DNA of 64,000 bases from Candidatus Syntrophocurvum alkaliphilum (GCF_009734445.1 NZ_CP046457.1:372001-436000), one strand, 5' to 3'. Shown: positions 24,939-34,315, numbered from the stretch's first letter. The notes: generated from the letters alone by a model not told the origin. A program made the numbers and translations.

Positions 24939-26406
24939 AAAAAACAGTGACCATATCTATTTATCAAATAATTATAATGATAACTTAGAGCTTTTTAGTA
25001 ATGAATTAGGAGCCGAGGATAACTTTGACGTTATTATTCGTGAATTAAAAGTTGCTGGTAGAAAAGGTGCATTAATTGGTATTGATGGACTTATAAAAGA
25101 TGAAGATTTATTGAGGATTATTCAATCTTTAAGTGCCTTTAAAAAAGAATCGCTTTTTTCTAATACTTATCAACAGCTACTTGAAAATATACCATATATA
25201 GAAATGGAAACTGAAAACCAGATTGATGAACTTTTATATGCCGTTTTATCTGGATCTGTTTTATTAATAATTGATGGATTAGAAGAAGCATTTGTTATAG
25301 ATGCAAGAACATATCCAGCTCGAGATCCTGATGAACCAGATATTGAAAGAGTAGTGAGAGGCTCTAGAGATGGATTTACAGAAACCTTAGTATATAATAC
25401 TGCTTTATTAAGAAGGAGAGTACGCGATCCCAAGCTTAGAATAGAATTAATAAATGTAGGGAAAAGGTCAAAATCTGATATTGCCATTTGTTATATAAAT
25501 GATATTGCAGATCAAGCTTTAATAGAAAAAGTAAAAGATCGTATTGAACAAATACAAATTGATGGTATACCTATGGCAGAAAAATCAGTTGAAGAACTTA
25601 TAGTTCCGGGTAATATATGGAATCCTTTTCCTAAAGTAAGGTATACTGAACGTCCTGATGTAGGAGCATTTCATCTTTTTGAGGGACATATTTTAATTAT
25701 GGTAGATACTTCCCCAAGTGTAATGATTGCTCCTGTTACATATTTTCATCATGTTCAGCATGCTGAAGAATATCGCCAAAATCCATCAGTTGGATTATAT
25801 ATACGCTGGATAAGATTTTTAGCTGTATTAGCTTCAGTGTTTGTAACACCTTTATGGTTGCTAATGGCATTAGCACCAGAGCTTCTTCCTGATTACTTAA
25901 GTTTCATAGGCCCAGAAGAAGTAGGTAATGTACCGATTTTTATTCAATTTCTTATAGCTGAATTAGCATTAGATTTATTAAGAATGTCAGCTATACATAC
26001 TCCGTCGCCATTAGCTACTGCACTAGGCATAATTGCTGCCATTCTCATAGGAGAGATAGCTATAGATATGGGCTTATTAGTGCCTGAAGTTATCCTCTAT
26101 ACTGCCATTGTTGCTGTAGGCAGTTACTGTACACCAAGCTATGAAATGGCAATGGCTAATAGATTAATGAGATTATTTATTCTAATAGGAACTGGTCTTT
26201 TCTTATTACCAGGATTTATTGTAACTACAATAATAGCTATAGGAGTATTATTGTTTACAAAATCCTTTAATGTGCCATATTTATGGCCATTAATACCATT
26301 TAACTATAGAGCTATTAAAAGTATTTTAGTACGCTCACCAGTCCCTGTTCAAAACCTAAGGCCAGAAATATTAAATACTAAAGATAAGAGTCGTCAACCG
26401 AAATAG
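24931..26406 (+). CDS. spoVAF: spore germination protein SpoVAF (GerA-A family)
   Basis: A 491-aa protein of the GerAA/SpoVAF family, which modulates germination. TTG 24931 overlaps spoVAEa by 8 bases. The soluble N-terminal domain spans about 1-280 (GSVLLIIDGLEEAFVIDART; PDEPDIERVVRGSRDGFTE; GHILIMVDTSPSVMIAPVTY). About five membrane helices follow, from WIRFLAVLASVFVTPLWLL to LIGTGLFLLPGFIVTTIIA. The C-terminal tail has the family FNYRAIKSILVRSPVPVQNLRP (across two pieces). Three activase-type genes start 10 bases downstream with no terminator between. Confidence 0.95.
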   Translation: MFKKNSDHIYLSNNYNDNLELFSNELGAEDNFDVIIRELKVAGRKGALIGIDGLIKDEDLLRIIQSLSAFKKESLFSNTYQQLLENIPYIEMETENQIDELLYAVLSGSVLLIIDGLEEAFVIDARTYPARDPDEPDIERVVRGSRDGFTETLVYNTALLRRRVRDPKLRIELINVGKRSKSDIAICYINDIADQALIEKVKDRIEQIQIDGIPMAEKSVEELIVPGNIWNPFPKVRYTERPDVGAFHLFEGHILIMVDTSPSVMIAPVTYFHHVQHAEEYRQNPSVGLYIRWIRFLAVLASVFVTPLWLLMALAPELLPDYLSFIGPEEVGNVPIFIQFLIAELALDLLRMSAIHTPSPLATALGIIAAILIGEIAIDMGLLVPEVILYTAIVAVGSYCTPSYEMAMANRLMRLFILIGTGLFLLPGFIVTTIIAIGVLLFTKSFNVPYLWPLIPFNYRAIKSILVRSPVPVQNLRPEILNTKDKSRQPK

Positions 26407-26416
26407 GAGGGTTATT

Positions 26417-27406
26417 ATGATCAAAGTAGGTATCCCAAGGGGTCTGTTCTATTTTTACTATTATCCTTTATGGAAAACATTTTTTGAAAACTTAGGGGCA
26501 GAAGTTGTAACATCTAGTGAAACAAACAATAAGATTGTTTCACAGGGAATAGATATAGCAGTTGATGAAACCTGTTTTCCTGTTAAGGTTTACTATGGTC
26601 ATGTAAATCAATTGTGTAATGAAAATATAGATTATATATTTATTCCTAGAATTGTAAGTGTTGAGCTCAGAAGCTATATATGTCCTAAGTTTATGGGGAT
26701 ACCAGATATGATTAGAGCCTCTTTTAACAACTTACCGTACGTAATAGATATAACTATAGATTTGAGTAGAAATAATAAGGAATTAAAAAAAGAAATAATA
26801 AAAGTAGGTCAACTATTTACATCTAATAAAAAAGCTATAAATAATGCTTATCAAAATGCAATAATAGAACAAAAACGCTTTAATCAAATAAGTAAAGAAG
26901 GTTATACATTAGATGAAGCTATTAAGTTATGGGAAGGTTTAAAAATTAAACTTAATACAAAAAATGATCTTAAAATAGGAGTTTTTGGACATGGTTATTC
27001 GATATATGACCAAGCTATAAGCATGAATATTATAAATAAGTTAAGAGAAATGGAATGTCAGGCTTACATACCTGAAATGTTAGATAAAAAAATAATTGAA
27101 AAAGAGGCATCGACACTTCCTAAAAGAGTTTTTTGGACTATTGGAAGAAAAATGGTAGGTGGTGCTTTACATATGGATAAGCGCACAGATATTGATGGTA
27201 TTATCTATGTTTCATGTTTTGGTTGTGGACCAGATTCTATAGTTGGTGAAGTAATAGAGCGTAAAGTTAAAAACAAGCCATTTATGCTAATAACTGTTGA
27301 CGAACATACGGGAGAAGCAGGCTTGGTTACTAGATTAGAAGCATTTTGTGATATGCTTCGAAGGAGGAAGAGTAATAATGAAAGTAACATTTCCGCACAT
27401 GGGTAA
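26417..27406 (+). CDS. acyl-CoA dehydratase activase-related protein (DUF2229-like, subunit 1)
   Basis: A 329-aa protein beginning MIKVGIPRGLFYFYYYPLWK. It resembles the DUF2229 part of large CoA-enzyme-activase proteins and the HgdA/B dehydratase fold. Conserved Cys occur in VDETCFPVKVYYGHV, SYICPKFMGIP and YVSCFGCGPDS, plausibly iron-sulfur ligands. FMLITVDEHTGEAGLVTRLE near the end is typical of the family. It starts 10 bases after spoVAF and overlaps the next gene by 29 bases. Substrate unknown. Confidence 0.75.
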   Translation: MIKVGIPRGLFYFYYYPLWKTFFENLGAEVVTSSETNNKIVSQGIDIAVDETCFPVKVYYGHVNQLCNENIDYIFIPRIVSVELRSYICPKFMGIPDMIRASFNNLPYVIDITIDLSRNNKELKKEIIKVGQLFTSNKKAINNAYQNAIIEQKRFNQISKEGYTLDEAIKLWEGLKIKLNTKNDLKIGVFGHGYSIYDQAISMNIINKLREMECQAYIPEMLDKKIIEKEASTLPKRVFWTIGRKMVGGALHMDKRTDIDGIIYVSCFGCGPDSIVGEVIERKVKNKPFMLITVDEHTGEAGLVTRLEAFCDMLRRRKSNNESNISAHG

Positions 27407-28496
27407 TTCATATATAGCCATAAAAGCCTTACTTAAAGGATTAAAACTAGAAGTAGTAGTACCTCCACCAATAAGCAATAAAACATATGAATTAGGAGTT
27501 AAAAACTCTCCTGAATTTGCATGTTTACCACTAAAATTAAATATGGGCAACTTCATAGAAGCTTTAGATCAAGGAGCTGATACAATTGTTATGGCTGGTG
27601 GATGGGGACCTTGTAGATTTGGGTATTATGCACAAGTTGAAAGGGATATATTAAGAGATTTAGGATATGATTTTGATATTTATATATTAGAATCCCCTGA
27701 TTCGAAGCTTACAGAATTAATACTTCAGTTAAAGGACTTAGGTCAAAATGTATCTTTGGCTGAGGCATTAAAAGCGTTAAGGTTTGCTTGGATTAAGTTA
27801 AAGGCTGTAGAGCAAATGGAAAAAAAATTAGAATACTATTTACCTAGAAGTTTAGATAAAGATAAAACGGAGAAAATATATGAAAAATCACTAAAAGATA
27901 TTGATGATGCTAATAATAAAAGGGAAATAAACCAAATTCTTAAATCAAGTATAAAACAGATAGAAAGCATTGAATGTACTAATGACAAAATTTTAAAAGT
28001 AGGATTGATAGGTGAGATATATACAATTCTTGAGCCAGCCTCAAATGTTAATATTGTAAAAACACTAGGGAGACTAGGTGTTGAAATTACTAGATCGACC
28101 TATTTAACTGACTGGATTAATGATCACATTTTAGGTGGCTATATTAAAAAGTCAAATCACAAAAATATAATAAAATGCGCTAAACCTTATGTAAATTATT
28201 GGGTTGGTGGTCATGGTAGAGAAACAATAGGTTATGCTGTTCATTTTGCTAAACAAAAATATGATGGACTTATTCAAATAGGTCCACTAACTTGTATGCC
28301 AGAGATAGTTGCACAGTCAATATTGGGTAAAGTTGGAGAAGAGAAAGAAATTCCACATATGACAATTTATTTTGATGAGCAATCAGGAAGCGCTGGGATA
28401 AACACAAGGTTAGAAGCATTTGTAGATATGATACAAAGAAATGATTCTTTTGTATTAAAGGAGGACGCAAAGAGTGAAATATTATCTTGGAGTTGA
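27378..28496 (+). CDS. acyl-CoA dehydratase activase-related protein (DUF2229-like, subunit 2)
   Basis: A 372-aa protein from ATG 27378 (MKVTFPHMGNSYIAIKALLK), which follows CGAAGGAGGAAG; the frame is open further upstream. It is paralogous in type to its neighbour. Cys-containing motifs are PEFACLPLKLNMGNFIEAL, AGGWGPCRFGYYAQ and QIGPLTCMPEIVAQSIL, and the end has FDEQSGSAGINTRLEAFVDM as in subunit 1 (DEHTGEAGLVTRLEAF). Overlaps of 29 bases upstream and 23 downstream tie the three genes together. It probably forms a heterodimer with subunit 1, like the two-subunit dehydratases. Confidence 0.75.
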   Translation: MKVTFPHMGNSYIAIKALLKGLKLEVVVPPPISNKTYELGVKNSPEFACLPLKLNMGNFIEALDQGADTIVMAGGWGPCRFGYYAQVERDILRDLGYDFDIYILESPDSKLTELILQLKDLGQNVSLAEALKALRFAWIKLKAVEQMEKKLEYYLPRSLDKDKTEKIYEKSLKDIDDANNKREINQILKSSIKQIESIECTNDKILKVGLIGEIYTILEPASNVNIVKTLGRLGVEITRSTYLTDWINDHILGGYIKKSNHKNIIKCAKPYVNYWVGGHGRETIGYAVHFAKQKYDGLIQIGPLTCMPEIVAQSILGKVGEEKEIPHMTIYFDEQSGSAGINTRLEAFVDMIQRNDSFVLKEDAKSEILSWS

Positions 28497-29466
28497 TATT
28501 GGCTCTGTAAGTAGTAACTTTGTTTTAATAGATGAAGATAACAAAATAAGAAAGAATATATATTTAAGAACACAGGGGAATCCAGTACGTGCTATTAAAG
28601 AAGGGTTTAACAAATTAAAGGAAAATACAGATGAGTTAAAAATAAAAGGTGTAGGAACGACAGGAAGCGGTAGAAACCTAGCTGCTGTCCTGTTGGGTGC
28701 TGATGTTGTTAAAAATGAAATAACAACACATTCAACAGCCGCATGTTATTTGTATCCTGATGTAAGGACTATTATTGAAATAGGTGGACAAGACTCCAAA
28801 ATTATAATACTTAAAAATGGTATTGTTAATGATTTTGCTATGAATACAGTTTGTGCCGCTGGCACTGGCTCATTTTTAGACCAACAGGCATCTAGATTGA
28901 GTATACCTATTGAAAACTTTGGAAGAAAAGCCGTAACCTCAAAGCAACCTGTTCGTATAGCTGGAAGATGTGGAGTTTTTGCAGAATCCGATATGATTCA
29001 TAAACAACAAATGGGTTACCCTATCAATGATATTATTATGGGACTAAGTGAAGCACTAGTTAGAAATTATTTAAATAATGTAGGCAAGGGTAAGAAGATA
29101 GAGGCTCCAATCGTTTTTCAGGGTGGAGTAGCCGCAAATAGTGGTATAAAAAAAGCATTTGAAAAAATATTAAAATTAGAAGTGAATGTACCAGAACATT
29201 TTGATGTAATGGGAGCAATCGGTTCAGCTATACTAGCTAAAGAAACTATAGCTAAAAATAAAATCAAAACAGCATTTAAAGGAGACTCCTTTATCTTAGA
29301 GGGAGATTTTAAAACTCTAAGCAAGGAATGTAAGGGATGTCCCAATATGTGTGAAGTAGTATGCATAAAGAGAAACAAAACTACTCTAGCTTACTGGGGA
29401 GATCGCTGCAAAAAATGGGAAACTTCCTTAACTAGAACTCCAAAGGTGAAGTTTAAAGTAGTGTAA
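28474..29466 (+). CDS. CoA-enzyme activase / ASKHA ATPase (HgdC-like) with Cys-rich C-terminus
   Basis: A 330-aa protein, GTG start. The ASKHA phosphate loop YYLGVDIGSVSSNFVLIDED, the adenosine-side VGTTGSGR and IEIGGQDSKI, and the two cysteines that hold the shared [4Fe-4S] cluster (NTVCAAGTGSF and AGRCGVFAESD) are all present. HgdC activators are about 260 aa; this one has about 50 extra residues with six Cys (ECKGCPNMCEVVCIKR, GDRCKKWE), possibly another cluster. ATP hydrolysis would drive low-potential electrons to subunits 1 and 2. Confidence 0.85.
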   Translation: MKYYLGVDIGSVSSNFVLIDEDNKIRKNIYLRTQGNPVRAIKEGFNKLKENTDELKIKGVGTTGSGRNLAAVLLGADVVKNEITTHSTAACYLYPDVRTIIEIGGQDSKIIILKNGIVNDFAMNTVCAAGTGSFLDQQASRLSIPIENFGRKAVTSKQPVRIAGRCGVFAESDMIHKQQMGYPINDIIMGLSEALVRNYLNNVGKGKKIEAPIVFQGGVAANSGIKKAFEKILKLEVNVPEHFDVMGAIGSAILAKETIAKNKIKTAFKGDSFILEGDFKTLSKECKGCPNMCEVVCIKRNKTTLAYWGDRCKKWETSLTRTPKVKFKVV

Positions 29467-29481
29467 TTAATTCTTAATTTT

Positions 29482-29708
29482 GATTCTGCTGCAAAAAGTA
29501 AATACAACAAACTTAAGGCTGAGCAAACATGTTTATCTAAGTCCCGAATAGCAAGGTGTGGTGCATAGATCACGGCTAAGTATAAATAAAAAATCATTTT
29601 AGATAATAAGTGCTAAGCTAAAATGAAGGTAAAGACCGATGAGTGGCGTGATAAACATGTTTGCTCAGCCGATTCCATACTCTAAGTTTAGCTTTTTGCA
29701 GTGGAATC
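29482..29708 (+). repeat. GATTC-type inverted-repeat element, copy B
   Basis: A 227-bp element. Terminal inverted repeats are GATTCTGCTGCAAAAAG and CTTTTTGCAGTGGAATC (two mismatches). The inner inverted repeat, GGCTGAGCAAACATGTTTAT plus one more base, is perfect. Further pairing is possible inside (CATTTTAG with CTAAAATG). Flanks AATTTT and AATTCT could be a 6-bp target duplication with one change. Nearly identical to copy C. Confidence 0.9.
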
Positions 29709-29820
29709 AATTCTAAATTCTTAATTTTTAATTATGGTTGGGAAACTAAACGTTTCCCTTTTTTTATTAAGGAAAGCTTTGCTTTCCTACATTAATTAAG
29801 AAATTAAAATTTAAAATTAT
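29709..29820 (-). repeat. AT-rich hairpin repeat, copy 2 (type 2)
   Basis: The reverse complement of the block at 9961-10090: AATTCTTAATTTTTAATT-like end, GGTTGGGAAAC...GTTTCCC hairpin, then GGAAAGCttt-GCTTTCC hairpin and AT-rich end. As at 10090, its AATTC side touches a GATTC-type end, so the two repeat types are joined in the same way at both sites. Confidence 0.75.
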
Positions 29821-29900
29821 TAGGGTTCTTGTTTATCATATTTTAGTGTGATAATATAAAATTCGTATTCAATTAAATAAGATGAGAGGAGAGATACTAG

Positions 29901-31262
29901 ATGAGCAGAGAAGAGCTCACCAAAATAATTCTTCCAGAGGAGAAACTGCCTAAGTATTGGTATAATGTACAGGCAGACATGCCAAATCCACTTGAACCAG
30001 GATTAAACCCTAAGACGAAAGAGCCTCTTACACCGGCAGATTTAGAACCTATTTTTGCTAAAGACTTAATCGAACAAGAGGTTTCAACAGAGCGGTATAT
30101 TGAAATTCCCGATGAAATTAGAGAACTTTATAAAAAATGGAGACCTGCGCCTTTATTTAGAGCACATGGACTAGAAAAAGCTTTAGATACTAATTGTCGT
30201 ATTTATTATAAATACGAAGGAGTAAGTCCTGTAGGTAGTCATAAACTAAATTCAGCATTAGCGCAGGTATATTATAATAAAAAACAAGGAATAAAAAGAA
30301 TAACTACAGAAACTGGTGCTGGCCAGTGGGGTACAGCGTTATCATTAGCATGTCAAATATTTGATGTTGAATGTATGGTATATATGGTAAAGGTTAGTTT
30401 TAACCAAAAACCTTATAGAAAATCGTTTATGCAAATGTATGGTGGAAAATGTGTGGCTAGTCCAAGTGAACTAACTGAAAGTGGACGATCTATTTTAGCT
30501 AATAATCCAGATTCTCCTGGCACTTTAGCAATAGCTATAAGTGAAGCAGTAGAGGATGCGGCTAGTAGAGAGGATACTAATTATTCACTTGGTAGTGTTT
30601 TGAACCATGTTTGTTTACACCAGACAATAATTGGTCAAGAAGTTAAATTGCAAATGGAAATGATAGATGAGTATCCAGATGTAGTAATTGGTGCAGTTGG
30701 TGGAGGTAGCAACTTTGCAGGAATAGCCTTTCCTTTTATTCCAGATAAACTAGCTGGAAAGAATGTACGCTTAGTTGGAGTTGAACCATCAGCTTGTCCC
30801 ACTTTAACTAAAGGAGTATTTGCTTATGATTATGGTGATGTAGTAGGTCATACTCCAATGTTAAAAATGTATACATTAGGTCATAATTACATACCTCCTG
30901 GTATTCATGCAGGTGGACTAAGGTATCATGGTCAATCACCGTTAATAAGTCAACTTTATTATGACGAACTTTTAGAAGCAGTAGCTGTAAGACAAAATGC
31001 AGTATTTGAAGCAGCAATGCTATTTTCTCAGACAGAGGGCATATTGCCTGCACCAGAATCATCTCATGCTATTCGTGCAACTATTGATGAAGCTTTAAGA
31101 GCACAAGAAGAAGGGGTGTCTAAGGCTATAGTGTTTAATGTAGGCGGTCATGGACACTTAGATTTATCTGCTTATGATAATTACTTAACTGGTAAAACAG
31201 AAGATGTTGAGTTTACTGATGAAATACTGCAAAAGAGCTTAGATTCTTTGCCAAAAGTATAA
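29901..31262 (+). CDS. trpB: TrpB2-type PLP enzyme (tryptophan synthase beta-like)
   Basis: A 453-aa fold-type II PLP enzyme. It is longer than TrpB1 (about 400 aa) and has the TrpB2 features: N-terminal [20 protein letters not shown], the PLP lysine in [25 protein letters not shown], the phosphate loop [13 protein letters not shown], and [14 protein letters not shown]. TrpB2 enzymes can join indole and serine without TrpA, and no trpA or other trp gene is near. AGAGGAGAG precedes ATG 29901. A role in indole salvage is likely but inferred. Confidence 0.9.
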   Translation: MSREELTKIILPEEKLPKYWYNVQADMPNPLEPGLNPKTKEPLTPADLEPIFAKDLIEQEVSTERYIEIPDEIRELYKKWRPAPLFRAHGLEKALDTNCRIYYKYEGVSPVGSHKLNSALAQVYYNKKQGIKRITTETGAGQWGTALSLACQIFDVECMVYMVKVSFNQKPYRKSFMQMYGGKCVASPSELTESGRSILANNPDSPGTLAIAISEAVEDAASREDTNYSLGSVLNHVCLHQTIIGQEVKLQMEMIDEYPDVVIGAVGGGSNFAGIAFPFIPDKLAGKNVRLVGVEPSACPTLTKGVFAYDYGDVVGHTPMLKMYTLGHNYIPPGIHAGGLRYHGQSPLISQLYYDELLEAVAVRQNAVFEAAMLFSQTEGILPAPESSHAIRATIDEALRAQEEGVSKAIVFNVGGHGHLDLSAYDNYLTGKTEDVEFTDEILQKSLDSLPKV

Positions 31263-31277
31263 ACTTCAAACTATTTT

Positions 31278-31311
31278 AACCCGGATATTATAAATTAATA
31301 TCCGGGTTTTG
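31278..31311 (+). terminator. terminator of trpB
   Basis: AACCCGGATATTA pairs with TAATATCCGGGTT, followed by TTGC. Confidence 0.8.
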
Positions 31312-31395
31312 CATTTTAATGGTGATTAAGTTATTATAATTTAAATTTGGTTAAAGATTAACGTTCATTAGTTATATATAAAAGGAGTACTAGAA

Positions 31396-32088
31396 GTGAC
31401 AGATCGCTTAAAGACAATTGCAAACATGATTACAGTAGGTTCTTCTGTAGCTGATATAGGTGCAGATCATGGATTTTTATCAATAAATCTTATAGAAAAT
31501 GGAATATCCTCTAAAGTAATAATTGGAGAAGTAAATGAAGGGCCTTATCAAAAGTCTTTATATAATGTGCAAAATAGCAAATTAGCTAATAAGATTGATA
31601 TAAGAAAAGGTGATGGATTACAGATTTTAAAACCTTTAGAAGTTGAAACTGTAGTTATTGCGGGTATGGGTGGGGATACAATAGTTGAAATACTAAATTA
31701 TGATATAGAAAAATCAAAAAGTTATAATGAATTCATATTTCAACCAATGACCAAAGCTAATGTATTACGTCAATTTCTAGCTTATAAAGGTTGGATAATA
31801 ATAGATGAAAAAATTATTAGAGAAACTGATGTTTTCTATACGATTATAAAAGTAAAACCAGAAAATATTCCTTATACATTAAATGATCTTGAATTACAAA
31901 TTGGACCATTGATATTAAAAGCTGATACTCAATTAAAAAAAGAATACATAGAGTTATTTAAAATTAAATATAAAAAAGTTTATGATAATTTACATAACTC
32001 AAATAGGCAAGATAGAGAATTACTAATTAATGAATATAGACAAAAATTTTTAATCTTGGAGGCGATTCTAAATGGTAGTAATGACTAA
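31396..32088 (+). CDS. trmK: tRNA (adenine(22)-N(1))-methyltransferase
   Basis: SAM-dependent enzyme that makes m1A22 in tRNA of Gram-positive bacteria. The 230-aa protein starts at GTG 31396 after AAGGAG. Motif I is VADIGADHGFLSINLIENG, the acidic residue of motif II is in VIIGEVNEGPY, and VVIAGMGGDTIVEIL and FIFQPMTKANVLRQFLA are family hallmarks. The C-terminal helical part follows. It overlaps the Nif3-like gene by 17 bases, the same pair order as in B. subtilis (yqfN-yqfO). Confidence 0.93.
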   Translation: MTDRLKTIANMITVGSSVADIGADHGFLSINLIENGISSKVIIGEVNEGPYQKSLYNVQNSKLANKIDIRKGDGLQILKPLEVETVVIAGMGGDTIVEILNYDIEKSKSYNEFIFQPMTKANVLRQFLAYKGWIIIDEKIIRETDVFYTIIKVKPENIPYTLNDLELQIGPLILKADTQLKKEYIELFKIKYKKVYDNLHNSNRQDRELLINEYRQKFLILEAILNGSND

Positions 32089-33187
32089 AAATATTATAAG
32101 CATATTAGAAAAACACTTTCCGCTTTACTTAGCAGAGGAATGGGATAATTCAGGATTACAGATAGGTTCTTTTAATCAAAATGTTAACAATATATTGATA
32201 GCTTTAGATATGGATAATACAACTCTAGAAAAAGCTATAACAGAACAAGCAGATATGATAATCACTCACCACCCTTTCTTTTTCAAAGGAATTAAATCAA
32301 TAAATGTTGAAAATACACAAGGCAAAATAATAAAAGAGCTTATTAATAGAAATATATCACTCTATACTGCCCATACAAACTTAGATTTAGCGGATCAAGG
32401 CTTAAATCAAGCTTTAGCTGAGCTTTTAGAACTAGAGGAGATAAAACCATTAAACAAAGCATATATTGAAAATTTATATAAATTAGTTGTATTTGTTCCT
32501 CAGACCCATATTAATAAAGTTAGAAAAGCTGTTAGTGAAGCAGGTGCCGGTCATATAGGTAATTATTCAGATTGTACTTTTCGTACTGCTGGTACGGGGA
32601 CGTTTTTACCTAGGGAAGGAACTAATCCATTTATAGGAGAAAAGGATAAACTTGAAGAAGTAAATGAATTTAAAATGGAAACAATATTACCTGAAAAACA
32701 CATTCGAAATGTTTTAGAAAATATGAACAAAGCGCATCCTTATGAAGAAGTTGCTTATGACTTATATCCTCTAAAAAATGAAGGTAAAATATATAGTCCA
32801 GGGCGTAAAGGAATATTAGCCAATGAAATAAAGCTAGAAGAGTTTGCAAATATGGTTAAAAACAAATTAAATGCCGACCATATAAGAATAATAGGTGATT
32901 TTGAAAAGGTTATTAAAAAAGTAGCAGTGGTAAGTGGTTCAGGAGCAAGTTTTATAAATATGGCTAAATCGCAGAGGGTAGATTTATTAGTTACATCTGA
33001 TGTCAAATACCATGAAGCTAAAAATGCTCAAGAAGCCGGCTTAGCAATAATTGATGCTGGTCACCAGTATACTGAGGATATTATGGTTAATTATTTAAAG
33101 GATTTACTAAGCAAAGAATTCTTAAAAAATATGTTTAATGTTAATATATCGACTTCTTTTTCAGCTAGGGTTTTTAAATATTTATAA
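32072..33187 (+). CDS. Nif3-like dinuclear metal center protein
   Basis: A 371-aa NIF3/YqfO protein of unknown activity. Metal ligands are in MIITHHPFFFKGIKS, LYTAHTNLDLADQGLN and, in the C-terminal half, VTSDVKYHEAKNAQ and IDAGHQYTED. A CutA/PII-like insert (about 130-230; LYKLVVFVPQTHINKVRKAV, then AHPYEEVAYDLYPL) divides the two halves, as in the Bacillus-type long form. AGGCG before ATG 32072. Adjacent to trmK by overlap. Confidence 0.9.
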   Translation: MVVMTKNIISILEKHFPLYLAEEWDNSGLQIGSFNQNVNNILIALDMDNTTLEKAITEQADMIITHHPFFFKGIKSINVENTQGKIIKELINRNISLYTAHTNLDLADQGLNQALAELLELEEIKPLNKAYIENLYKLVVFVPQTHINKVRKAVSEAGAGHIGNYSDCTFRTAGTGTFLPREGTNPFIGEKDKLEEVNEFKMETILPEKHIRNVLENMNKAHPYEEVAYDLYPLKNEGKIYSPGRKGILANEIKLEEFANMVKNKLNADHIRIIGDFEKVIKKVAVVSGSGASFINMAKSQRVDLLVTSDVKYHEAKNAQEAGLAIIDAGHQYTEDIMVNYLKDLLSKEFLKNMFNVNISTSFSARVFKYL

Positions 33188-33276
33188 TTGTATTCATTAG
33201 TATTTATAGCGTTTATAGGAAAAAACACCAAAAAGTTTTTTAGAAGCAATATATTAAAACATTTAAATCAAAAACT

Positions 33277-33297
33277 CCTAAATTTAGGCTTTTTTTA
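33277..33297 (+). terminator. possible terminator of trmK-nif3
   Basis: Short palindrome CCTAAATTTAGG followed by CTTTTTTT. Weak stem, but no better signal lies before the HU gene. Confidence 0.45.
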
Positions 33298-33453
33298 TAT
33301 GATATATGAATAATTCTTTAAAAATAATGGTAAAATGTAATTAAGTATAAAAATAATGCACAAATATTCCAAAAAAAATAGTTTCTTAGAAGGAATTGCT
33401 GTTTTTTTGAGGAATGTAGAATATGGTAATTAAATAAAAGGGAGGATTCTGGT

Positions 33454-33774
33454 GTGAACAAATCTGAGCTAGTTAAATCTTTAGCTGAAAAAGCAGAAAT
33501 TACCCAGAAGGATGCTACGAAAGCATTAGATGCAATGGTAGAAACTATCCAACAAGCTTTAGCCGATGGGGATAAGGTGCAAATTATTGGCTTTGGCAGT
33601 TTTGAGGTGCGTGACCGTAAGGAAAGAAAGGTCATTAGTCCAGCAACAGGTGAAGAAATCGTAGTGCCAGCAACTAAAGTACCTGCGTTTAAACCTGGGA
33701 AATCTCTTAAAGAAGCTGTTTCAGTTACAGAAGAAAAGAAAGCAGCTCCAAAAAGAAAAGCAAAGAAAAAATAA
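33454..33774 (+). CDS. hup: DNA-binding protein HU
   Basis: Histone-like dimer that bends DNA. The 106-aa protein starts at GTG 33454 (MNKSELVKSLAEKAEITQKD) after GGGAGGA. The DNA-binding arm sequence GFGSFEVRDRKERKVISPAT and the end VPAFKPGKSLKEAV are typical. The usual length is about 91 aa; here a basic tail (EEKKAAPKRKAKKK) adds about 15 residues, similar to the Lys-rich tails of some actinobacterial or clostridial HU proteins. Confidence 0.95.
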   Translation: MNKSELVKSLAEKAEITQKDATKALDAMVETIQQALADGDKVQIIGFGSFEVRDRKERKVISPATGEEIVVPATKVPAFKPGKSLKEAVSVTEEKKAAPKRKAKKK

Positions 33775-33790
33775 CATCTACTAAGATAGG

Positions 33791-33816
33791 AAAAGAGGTG
33801 TTTCAACACCTCTTTT
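33791..33816 (+). terminator. terminator of hup
   Basis: AAAAGAGGTGTttcAACACCTCTTTT, a nearly complete palindrome ending in Ts. The following stretch to 33921 shows no gene. Confidence 0.85.
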
Positions 33817-33921
33817 AGTAACCCTATAAAGTTAAATTTAAAATTAATAATGAGCTAGGTTAGTTTTAATAGACCTAGCTTCATAGTTTGTAATAAAACG
33901 TAACTGTGTATTATTGTTTAT

Positions 33922-33962
33922 AAAAAGAAAACCTATGCTAGCAAAAATAGCATAGGCTTTCT
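33922..33962 (-). terminator. terminator after RNase P RNA (minus; possibly both ways)
   Basis: CCTATGCTA pairs with TAGCATAGG; on the minus strand it is followed by TTTTCTTTTT just beyond the RNase P 3' end. The plus strand also has a T-rich tail. Confidence 0.7.
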
Positions 33963-33977
33963 TTTTAGTATTATATA

Positions 33978-34315
33978 GTAAGTAAATCTATAAGCGGAGT
34001 TCTGTATTAGATAGTCATCTATCTTGGATATCAGTTGCCTGATACCTCTAGCGACCTTACCCGGGAACGAAGCGGGCTACTTCATAGTTCCTCTATTTGG
34101 TCTTGCTCCAGGTGGGGTTTACCTAGCCAACTAGTCACCTAGTTGCTGGTGAGCTCTTACCTCACCGTTCCATCCTTACCTCACGTAAGTGAGGCGGTTT
34201 ATTTCTGTGGCACTTTCCTTAGGGTCGCCCCCACTGGATGTTATCCAGCACCTTGCCCTATGGAGCTCCGACTTTCCTCAGGTATTTAATACCCGCGACT
34301 ATCTGATTTACTTAC
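33978..34315 (-). ncRNA. rnpB: RNase P RNA (A type)
   Basis: On the minus strand the P1 arms GTAAGTAAATC and GATTTACTTAC bound the molecule. Conserved core pieces are GAGGAAAGTCGGAGCTCCAT, AGGGCAAGGTGCTGGATAAC, GGAAAGTGCCACAGAAATAA followed by ACCGCC, GGTAAGGATGGAACGGTGAG, GAGCAAGACCAAATAGAG and, at the 3' end, ACAGAACTCCGCTTATAG. The ACAGAAA...ACCGCC form fits type A, not the B type of Bacillus. About 338 nt. The rest of 33817-34567 holds only terminators and the promoter-side sequence of the next gene. Confidence 0.93.

Noticed and set aside
29482-29708. Hammerhead ribozyme or CRISPR repeat in the dispersed element
   Set aside because: CCGATGAG resembles the hammerhead core, but the GAAA and cleavage contexts are missing; copies are far apart and not in an array.
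29901-31262. Part of a tryptophan biosynthesis operon
   Set aside because: No other trp gene is present and the protein has TrpB2 features; the T-box for Trp controls trpS only.
33318-33809. Minus-strand frame of 163 codons over hup
   Set aside because: Fully antisense to the HU gene, which has clear family sequence; a shadow frame.
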